This document shows positions 10,198 to 14,983 of a stretch of 16,084 bases of DNA, one piece after another. This stretch comes from DASSUW01 sp035706585 (GTDB lineage Bacteria; Actinomycetota; Thermoleophilia; Solirubrobacterales; Solirubrobacteraceae): the NCBI GenBank assembly GCA_035706585.1, contig DASSUW010000486.1, positions 1 through 16,084 on the forward strand. The letters are read 5' to 3'. The stretch's first letter is position 1. Every line of letters starts with the position of its first letter. The notes below the pieces were generated by a model. That model was given only the letters and a program-made list of their open reading frames with translations, was not told the origin of the DNA and made no database searches. The translations under genes were made by a program, and so were the position numbers.

Positions 10198-10249
10198 AGC
10201 CGTACGGCCGAGTTTGCCAGGACCTACGACCGGAAACGAGGTGTTGTGA
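10198..10249. promoter_or_regulatory. Divergent promoter region between aldehyde dehydrogenase and small unknown gene
   Basis: These 52 bases separate two divergent genes and must hold both promoters or parts of them. GAGGTG at 10238-10243, 6 bases before the plus-strand ATG at 10250, is a plausible ribosome binding site. TACGAC at 10225-10230 could serve as a weak plus-strand -10 box. I see no clear ribosome binding site directly before the dehydrogenase ATG and no convincing -35 boxes. Confidence 0.4.
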
Positions 10250-10594
10250 ATGCTTGAGCTCGTCCGAGAGACGCCGGACTGGCTGAACGCCCTGGGCGTG
10301 GCGCTGACGCGTCCGCCCGGCGTGCCCGAGCGCCGGCAGGGCCAGGACCCGTGGAACCCCGAGGCCGAGGGCACTCGCCAGCGCCCGCGGCGCATCGCCG
10401 ACGACCTGGCATGGCTGCGCCAGGCCTACGACGAGCCGGAGGAGAACGGCCTGCGCCCGCTCGAGGACACCGCCGCCGTCGCGGCCTGGGCGATCGACCC
10501 GTCGTGCAAGGACCGGCTGGAACGTCTGCGCGAGCGCCGTGTGCTCGACGCCGCCGGTTTTCTGATGCACGAAGACGAGCCGGCGCTGCTGTAG
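10250..10594 (+). CDS. Small protein of unknown function (114 residues)
   Basis: I do not recognise this family. Codon use matches its neighbours (third positions almost all G or C until the last few codons), and a GAGGTG ribosome binding site sits 6 bases before the ATG, so I take it as a real gene. The protein is soluble and charged with no signal peptide, membrane segment or metal motif. It is probably helical, with conserved-looking segments LRPLEDTAAVAAWAIDPSC and a C-terminal FLMHEDEPALL. Its single cysteine is in IDPSCKDRL. It is divergent from the aldehyde dehydrogenase and followed by a hairpin 26 bases after its stop. It could be an accessory or regulatory protein for the divergent enzyme, but nothing in the sequence shows that. 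Confidence 0.7.
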   Translation: MLELVRETPDWLNALGVALTRPPGVPERRQGQDPWNPEAEGTRQRPRRIADDLAWLRQAYDEPEENGLRPLEDTAAVAAWAIDPSCKDRLERLRERRVLDAAGFLMHEDEPALL

Positions 10595-10619
10595 CTGCGG
10601 GCGACGTCAACCCCCGGCA

Positions 10620-10648
10620 CGATCGTGTGGGTTTGTTCCCACCGATCG
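10620..10648. terminator. Hairpin downstream of the 114-residue gene, first copy of a repeated motif
   Basis: CGATCG and GTGGG pair with CCCAC and CGATCG around the 6-base loop TTTGTT, giving an 11-bp stem with one unpaired T at 10626. The core GTGGGTTTGTTCCCAC (10627-10642) recurs in near-identical form at 10688-10703 and, inverted, at 10726-10740. The position just after a stop codon, facing a convergent gene, fits a terminator. There is no T-run after the stem, so a repeat element or a protein-binding palindrome is an alternative. Confidence 0.5.
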
Positions 10649-10684
10649 CGTTGCGCGCCGTCCTTGCGAACTTACCCGCCCAAT

Positions 10685-10743
10685 AGCGTGGGTTTCTTCC
10701 CAACGCCGCGCGCGCGAGCGGCGACTGGGAAGAAACCCACGCT
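10685..10743. repeat. Long inverted repeat built from two opposed copies of the hairpin motif
   Basis: The 18-base arms 10685-10702 (AGCGTGGGTTTCTTCCCA) and 10726-10743 are exact reverse complements separated by 23 bases. The spacer holds an inner 6-bp stem, CGCCGC at 10704-10709 with GCGGCG at 10718-10723. The whole can fold into a cruciform or RNA hairpin of about 24 bp. It lies between convergent genes, 26 bases beyond the end of the NmrA-like gene, and is a good candidate bidirectional terminator. Because each arm also contains its own small GTGGG/CCCA palindrome, it may instead be a pair of mobile or dispersed short repeats. Confidence 0.7.
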
Positions 10744-10768
10744 CCGCGCTCCCGCTCAATGCCGCAGT

Positions 10769-11593
10769 TCACGCGCCCCAGACCGCGCGCGCGTAGTCGG
10801 CAAATGACCGCGGGGGGCGCCCGAGCGCTCGCTGCACCCCGTCGGCGAGGCTCGCGTTGCGGCCGTCGAGGACCTCGCTGAACAGGTACGTGGTCAGCCA
10901 GACTACATCCTCTGGCTCGCCGGAGGACCGCAGCGCGGCGGCGAACTCGTCCACCGGCACGGGCGCGAAGGCGATGTCGTGCCCGGCCGCGGCCGCGATC
11001 GCCGCCACGGCCTCGTCGAACCGCAGGAGCTGCGGGCCGGTGAGCTCGTACACCTCGCTCGCGTGGCCGTCCTCCGTGAGCGCGGCGACCGCGACGTCGG
11101 CGACGTCATCGAGATCGACGAACGGCTCGGGCACGTCGCCGACCGGCAGCGCGAGCTCGCCGGCGCGCACGCCGTCGACGAAGAATCCCTCGCTGAAGTT
11201 CTGGTCGAACCAGCTGCAGCGGACGACGGTCCACTCGGCGCCGGCCTGCGCGACGAGCTGCTCGGTCCGCTGCGCCTCGTCCTCGCCGCGGCCCGACAGC
11301 AGCACGAGCCGGCGGGCGCCGGCCGCGACCGCCTGCTCGGCGAACGCCGCGACCGTATCGGCGGCGCCCGGCACCGCGAGATCGGGCACGTAGGCGATGT
11401 AGGCCGCGTGCAAACCGGCGAGCGCCGGGGCCCACGTGGCGCGATCGTTCCAGTCGAACGGCACGGCGGTCGAGCGGGACGCCGCCCGCGCGGGGACGCC
11501 GCGCGCCTGCAGGCGCCGCAGCACGCGATGGCCGGTCTTGCCGCCGAGAACGAGCACGTGCCCGTCCCGGCCGAGGGTGTCGTGAGTCGTCAT
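10769..11593 (-). CDS. NmrA-like NAD(P)-binding atypical short-chain dehydrogenase
   Basis: This 274-residue Rossmann-fold protein is of the NmrA/NAD(P)H-binding atypical SDR group (quinone oxidoreductase- and isoflavone-reductase-like). The dinucleotide-binding loop is LVLGGKTGHRVLRRL at residues 14-28, a variant of the common GATGKTGR. LVLLSGRGED and a C-terminal helical substrate domain follow, with EPFVDLDDVADVAVAAL as the usual family segment. No Tyr-x-x-x-Lys catalytic pair is apparent, which is normal for the group, so it may be a redox sensor or a reductase of unknown substrate. It is divergent from the AraC-type regulator across an 81-base gap, an arrangement suggesting that the regulator controls it. 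Confidence 0.88.
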   Translation of the reverse strand: MTTHDTLGRDGHVLVLGGKTGHRVLRRLQARGVPARAASRSTAVPFDWNDRATWAPALAGLHAAYIAYVPDLAVPGAADTVAAFAEQAVAAGARRLVLLSGRGEDEAQRTEQLVAQAGAEWTVVRCSWFDQNFSEGFFVDGVRAGELALPVGDVPEPFVDLDDVADVAVAALTEDGHASEVYELTGPQLLRFDEAVAAIAAAAGHDIAFAPVPVDEFAAALRSSGEPEDVVWLTTYLFSEVLDGRNASLADGVQRALGRPPRSFADYARAVWGA

Positions 11594-11655
11594 GCCCGCC
11601 AGTCAACCGGCGCCACATGAGACTGTCCATGGCTCGAAGGCGCGGTTTCATTCGC

Positions 11656-11669
11656 GATCGTCTACGATC
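11656..11669. promoter_or_regulatory. Palindrome overlapping the likely -10 box of the AraC-type gene
   Basis: GATCGT-CT-ACGATC is a perfect 6+2+6 inverted repeat in the divergent gap. It contains TACGAT (11663-11668), which fits a TAnnnT -10 box placed 6 bases before the ATG at 11675. Transcription would then begin at or next to the start codon, giving a leaderless message; indeed no ribosome binding site precedes that ATG. A dimeric repressor bound here would block the promoter. No convincing -35 box was found. Confidence 0.5.
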
Positions 11670-11674
11670 ACGCG

Positions 11675-12622
11675 ATGGACGCGGTGGCCGGCCTGCTCGA
11701 CGGACCGCGCGCCCGCGGCGCGTTCCTGCTGCGCTCGACCATGGATCCCCCGTGGTCGCTGCGGATCCAGGACGAGGCGCCGCTCACGCTCGTGGCGATG
11801 GTCCGCGGCGACGCGTGGATCGTCCCCGACGACGGTGAGGCGGTGCGCCTGGAGCGCGACGACGTCGCGATCGTGCGCGGGCCGGACCCGTACCTCGTGG
11901 CCGACGACCCCGGCACGGCCCCGCAGGCGGTGATCCATCCCGGCCAGCGCTGCACGACGCCCGACGGCCGCGAGCTCACCGGCATGACCGACCAGGGCGT
12001 GCGCACGTGGGGCAACAGCGCGGACGGCGCGACCGTGATGCTCACCGGCACCTACACGCTCGACGGCGAGGTCAGCGGACGGCTGCTGCGCGCGCTGCCG
12101 GGACTGATCGCGCTGCGGGCAGGCGAGTGGGACTGCCCGGTGATCCCGCTGCTCGCCGCCGAGATCGTCAAGGACGAGCCGGGCCAGGAGGCGGTGCTCG
12201 ACCGTCTGCTCGACCTGCTGCTGATCGCGGTGCTGCGCGCCTGGTTCGCGCGGCCCGAGGCCGGCGCGCCCGGCTGGTACCGCGCCCACGGCGACCCGGT
12301 CGTCGGTCCGGCCCTGCGCATGCTCCACCACAACCCGGCGCACCCGTGGACCGTCGCCGAGCTCGCGCGGGCGACCGGCGTCTCGCGCGCCGCGTTCGCC
12401 CGCCGCTTCAACGCGCTCGTCGGCGAGCCGCCGATGACGTTCCTCACCGGCTGGCGCATCGCGCTGGCGGCCGACCTGCTGCGCGAGCCCGGCGCGACCG
12501 TCGGGTCCGTCGCGCACCAGGTCGGCTACGGCAGCCCGTTCGCGCTCAGCACCGCGTTCAAGCGCCTGCGCGGCGTCAGTCCTCAGCGGTTCCGCGCGCT
12601 CAGTCCGTCCACCAGTCCATGA
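11675..12622 (+). CDS. AraC-family transcriptional regulator with cupin_6-type sensor domain
   Basis: This 315-residue protein has an N-terminal cupin-like ligand domain (about 5-190) that opens LLDGPRARGAFLLRSTMDPP, typical of the cupin_6 AraC regulators common in actinobacteria. The C-terminal AraC DNA-binding domain has two helix-turn-helices: WTVAELARATGVSRAAFARR (225-244) and VGSVAHQVGYGSPFALSTAF (277-296), followed by GVSPQRFR. The ATG lacks a ribosome binding site but lies 6 bases after a -10-like TACGAT, so translation is probably leaderless. It likely regulates itself and the divergent NmrA-like gene; such regulator/oxidoreductase pairs are frequent, and the effector is unknown. Its last 23 bases overlap the convergent cupin gene. 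Confidence 0.93.
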   Translation: MDAVAGLLDGPRARGAFLLRSTMDPPWSLRIQDEAPLTLVAMVRGDAWIVPDDGEAVRLERDDVAIVRGPDPYLVADDPGTAPQAVIHPGQRCTTPDGRELTGMTDQGVRTWGNSADGATVMLTGTYTLDGEVSGRLLRALPGLIALRAGEWDCPVIPLLAAEIVKDEPGQEAVLDRLLDLLLIAVLRAWFARPEAGAPGWYRAHGDPVVGPALRMLHHNPAHPWTVAELARATGVSRAAFARRFNALVGEPPMTFLTGWRIALAADLLREPGATVGSVAHQVGYGSPFALSTAFKRLRGVSPQRFRALSPSTSP

Positions 12623-12989
12623 ACTGCTCGGTGTCCCGGACGCCCGGCGCGCCGAACGCGAGCACGTCCATCCCGTCGGGCCCGGCCTCGAGGTTGCGCA
12701 CCACGTCCGGGTCGACGCGCAGCGCGTCCCACTGCGCGAGGTCGACGATCTCGTCCTCGAGCTTGGCGCGCCCGCTGCCGGCGACCACGACGTAGACCTC
12801 CTCCTGCCGCTCGTGCCGGTGCCCGAACGGCAGCCGCTGGTTCGGCTTGAGCCGCTGCAGGCTCAGCCCGAACTGCTTCGCCTCGATGTCCTCGCGGGCG
12901 AAGTGCGCCTCCAGCACCTCGCCCATGCCGAACTTCTGCGCCGAGTCCTCGACATCGGCGATCAGATGTAGCTTCGTGTAGCCCGCCAC
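12600..12989 (-). CDS. Small cupin-fold protein
   Basis: This 129-residue single-domain cupin has motif 1 GHRHERQEEVYVVVAGSG at residues 56-73, supplying His57, His59 and a Glu (63 or 64). In motif 2, RVDPDVVRNLEAGPDG, the usual third histidine is Arg98, so the metal site may have only three ligands. It could act as an enzyme, isomerase-like protein or storage/sensor protein; no substrate can be read from the sequence. The GTG start is one base after the stop of the amidohydrolase gene, with GGAGGT (13001-13006, minus strand) 11 bases upstream. It is the last gene of the four-gene minus-strand set and its end overlaps the AraC-type gene. Confidence 0.88.
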   Translation of the reverse strand: MAGYTKLHLIADVEDSAQKFGMGEVLEAHFAREDIEAKQFGLSLQRLKPNQRLPFGHRHERQEEVYVVVAGSGRAKLEDEIVDLAQWDALRVDPDVVRNLEAGPDGMDVLAFGAPGVRDTEQFMDWWTD

Positions 12990-12990
12990 G

Positions 12991-14007
12991 TCAGGCCGGC
13001 ACCTCCATTCCGTGTAGCCGCGCGAGGTTCCCCCCGAGGATCTTGCGCTTCGCCTGCTCGGTGAGCTGCGGGTAGCCGCGCTCCTCCACGATGTCCTGCG
13101 GGAGCTCGAAGTTCCAGAACTCCTCGAGCGCCCACTGCGGGTGCCAGATCGGGGCCTCGCCGCCGTAGATGATCTTGTCCTCGCCGCACCACCACATCAT
13201 CTTCCCCAGCATCTCGGCGAACACACGCGGCTGGCGCGCGACGAAGTTGACCGTGGCGGCGATCGACGCGTACAGGTTCGGGAACCGCACGATCTGCCAC
13301 AGCACCTCGTCGAGCCACGGCAGCCCGACGTGGAAGATCACGAAGTTGATGTCCGGGAAGTTCGCCGCGGCGCCGTCCATGTCGAACGTGCGCGTGTGCT
13401 CGATCGGCTGCGGGCCGAGCGGCACGCCCTTGTGGACGCCGATCAGGTTCACGCCCAGGTTCTGCGCGTGCTCGAACACCGGGAACGCCACGCGCGGGTC
13501 GTCCATGCGCCACGGGAACGGCTGCCCGTAGTCGTAGCGCACGTTGTAGAACTTGAACGCCTTGGCGCCGTGGTCCTCCACCTGGCGGGTCATCAGGTCG
13601 AGCGCCTTCTTGCCCTCCAGCGGGTTCACCGAGCCCCAGAAGACCGCCTTGTCCGGGTGCTTGGCCGCCATCTCGGCGCATTTCTCCCAGGCCGACAGCC
13701 CGTCGTGGAAGAGGTCGGTCAGCGGCAGCGGCTGCGCGACGATCATGTCGGTGTCGGAGTCCTCGATGACCATGTCGTAGATCTCGTCGACGCTCCACTC
13801 CTTGAAGAACTCGTCGCGCGAGAGGACCCGCTCGCCCTCGCGCGTGAGCAGCTGGTGGAAGGCGTACAGGTGCTCGTCGAACAGCTCGCCGGGCGGACCG
13901 ATCGCGTTCTTGAAGTCGAAGTTGAAGATGTGGCAGACGCAGTCGAACACGAACGCGTCGACCTTCCGCTTGCCGGCCTGCTCCGGGCGTTCCTCGGTGA
14001 CGGCCAT
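12991..14007 (-). CDS. Amidohydrolase-superfamily protein (ACMSD-like branch) with altered metal ligands
   Basis: This 338-residue TIM-barrel protein is of the Amidohydro_2 group, whose members include ACMSD-type decarboxylases and lactone or amide hydrolases. Expected stations: the N-terminal D-x-H-x-H appears as DCVCH at 22-26, so the first His is Val24 and only His26 remains. His192 (GVHKGVPLG) and His226 (FHVGLPWLDE) match the barrel ligands. The late GSDxP aspartate is replaced in GGEAPIWHP, giving Glu284. I chose the ATG at 14007 because AAGGAG lies 9 bases upstream and residues before it would be encoded inside the MIP18 gene. It overlaps that gene by one base (TGATG). From memory, related amidohydrolases sit beside a DUF59 gene in soluble di-iron monooxygenase operons of mycobacteria and rhodococci, so a maturation role is possible. 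Confidence 0.88.
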   Translation of the reverse strand: MAVTEERPEQAGKRKVDAFVFDCVCHIFNFDFKNAIGPPGELFDEHLYAFHQLLTREGERVLSRDEFFKEWSVDEIYDMVIEDSDTDMIVAQPLPLTDLFHDGLSAWEKCAEMAAKHPDKAVFWGSVNPLEGKKALDLMTRQVEDHGAKAFKFYNVRYDYGQPFPWRMDDPRVAFPVFEHAQNLGVNLIGVHKGVPLGPQPIEHTRTFDMDGAAANFPDINFVIFHVGLPWLDEVLWQIVRFPNLYASIAATVNFVARQPRVFAEMLGKMMWWCGEDKIIYGGEAPIWHPQWALEEFWNFELPQDIVEERGYPQLTEQAKRKILGGNLARLHGMEVPA

Positions 14008-14351
14008 CAGGCAGCGCTCCTTCCCGCGCGATAGGGCTCCAGCTCCTCCAGCGGCATCGCGAGCTTCGCGCGAGCCGACTCCGACAGGCGGTCCATCGTC
14101 CAGACGGGATCCCAGACGACCTTGACATCGACCGTGTCGACCCCGTCGATCGCCGTCAGCGCCTCGGGGATCGCGGTCGACATCGACACCACGAACGGGC
14201 ACCAGCCGGTCGTGAGCACGAGGTCGACATCCACGTGCGACCCGTCGACGCGCACGTCCTCCACGACGCCCATGTCGACGATCGAGATCCCGCGGTCAGC
14301 GCAGCAGGGGTCGTAGACCTCCCGCAGCGCGTCGATCAGAACATCCCTCAT
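14007..14351 (-). CDS. MIP18/DUF59 family metal-sulfur cluster assembly protein (PaaD/SufT-like)
   Basis: This 114-residue protein has the MIP18/DUF59 fold found in PaaD, SufT and eukaryotic CIA2, which help insert or mature iron-sulfur or other metal centres in target enzymes. The signature GISIVDMGVVEDVRVDG (21-37) corresponds to the family IxDLGLVxxVxVxG. VDLVLTTGWCPF (42-53) carries the conserved functional cysteine at 51. The family motif DPE before the signature is DPCC here (14-17), adding two cysteines near the likely active cysteine. The ATG overlaps the stop of the upstream SUMF1-like gene in ATGA, and AGGAGG lies 4 bases before it. The C-terminus (about 80-114) is an extension with DPVWTMDRLSESAR. 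It probably serves a partner encoded in this set or elsewhere. Confidence 0.92.
   Translation of the reverse strand: MRDVLIDALREVYDPCCADRGISIVDMGVVEDVRVDGSHVDVDLVLTTGWCPFVVSMSTAIPEALTAIDGVDTVDVKVVWDPVWTMDRLSESARAKLAMPLEELEPYRAGRSAA
14017..14022 (-). promoter_or_regulatory. Ribosome binding site that fixes the amidohydrolase start
   Basis: AAGGAG on the minus strand, 9 bases before the ATG at 14007, lies inside the end of the MIP18-like gene. It selects this ATG over the in-frame codon at 14202, which would add 65 residues of composition unlike any amidohydrolase. Confidence 0.65.
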
Positions 14352-14965
14352 CCAACCTCCTCGAGGACGACTCTGAATCCGGTCGTGTTCGTCGGACGCT
14401 CAGGATCGGCCGGTTGCACGCGCGAGGCGCGCAGGCCCCAGCCGGTGTCGAGGTAGCTGCCGCCGCGCACGGCGCCCCAACCGTCGGCGCCGCGGTCGGA
14501 CACCCACTCCCAGACGTTGCCGGCCTGCTGCTCGGTGCCGAACGGGCCGGCGCCGGCGGGATGCGCGTCGACCGGGACGGTCCAGCCCCACCCCGACTCC
14601 GCGCAGGCGCAGCGCTCGGGATCGAACGTCTCGCCCCACGGATACGGGCGCCGGTCAGCTCCGCGCGCCGCGGCCTCCCACTCGTCGCCGGTCGGGAGCC
14701 GCACGCGCCGCCCGAGCCGCTCGGACAGCCAGTCGCAGAACGCCTCGGCGTCGGTGCGGGTGAGCCCCGTGGCGGGGTGATCGGCGAGCGCCTGGGCCGC
14801 GTGCGCCGGACCGGCGCGCCGCCCGAGGAACTCGCGCACATCCGCGTTGACGACCGGCCAGCGGCCGATCAGCAGCGCGCCGAGCTCGCAGGCCCGCTCC
14901 TCGCCCGGCTCACCGAGCTCGTAGTGACCCGCGGGTACCTCGACGAACGCGTCCCCGGCCCCCAT
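14348..14965 (-). CDS. SUMF1/FGE-fold protein lacking the formylglycine-enzyme cysteines
   Basis: This 205-residue protein has the sulfatase-modifying-factor fold shared by formylglycine-generating enzyme, EgtB and PvdO. Segments in order: FVEVPAGHYELG (7-18), AEAFCDWLSERLGRRVRLPT (73-92) with GDEWEAAARG after it, YPWGETFDPERC (108-119), GNVWEWVSDR (149-158), VRGGSYLD (166-173) and TTGFRV (194-199). Authentic FGE has two copper-binding cysteines after RGGSW; here the stretch SYLDTGWGLRASRV has none, so formylglycine formation is not expected. Cysteines 26, 77, 119 and 121 lie elsewhere. It is short for the family (typically 230-300). No signal peptide. It starts the four-gene set; no ribosome binding site is seen, but a -10-like TAGTCT lies 6 bases upstream. 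Role unknown: a lectin-like or metal-binding accessory protein is possible. Confidence 0.88.
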   Translation of the reverse strand: MGAGDAFVEVPAGHYELGEPGEERACELGALLIGRWPVVNADVREFLGRRAGPAHAAQALADHPATGLTRTDAEAFCDWLSERLGRRVRLPTGDEWEAAARGADRRPYPWGETFDPERCACAESGWGWTVPVDAHPAGAGPFGTEQQAGNVWEWVSDRGADGWGAVRGGSYLDTGWGLRASRVQPADPERPTNTTGFRVVLEEVG

Positions 14966-14971
14966 GGGTCG

Positions 14972-14977
14972 AGACTA
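14972..14977 (-). promoter_or_regulatory. Possible -10 box for a leaderless four-gene transcript
   Basis: TAGTCT on the minus strand ends 6 bases before the SUMF1-like ATG. The same spacing is seen for TACGAT before the AraC-type ATG. It sits in the 18-base gap after the secreted-protein gene, and no ribosome binding site precedes the ATG. I found no recognisable -35 element, so readthrough with translation restart is the alternative. Confidence 0.35.
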
Positions 14978-14983
14978 ACGGCT

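Noticed and set aside
10198..10395. 66-residue N-terminal extension of the aldehyde dehydrogenase
   Set aside because: It is antisense to the 114-residue gene, is Ser/Arg-rich and has no family similarity; family members begin near the ATG at 10197.
10620..10743. CRISPR-like repeats
   Set aside because: Only three copies, unequal spacing, one inverted, and no regular spacers; better described as hairpin repeats or terminators.
14008..14202. 65-residue N-terminal extension of the amidohydrolase
   Set aside because: It lies within the MIP18-like gene in another frame; the ATG at 14007 has a ribosome binding site and TGATG coupling.
14348..14965. True formylglycine-generating enzyme
   Set aside because: The cysteines after RGGS are missing and no sulfatase gene is present.
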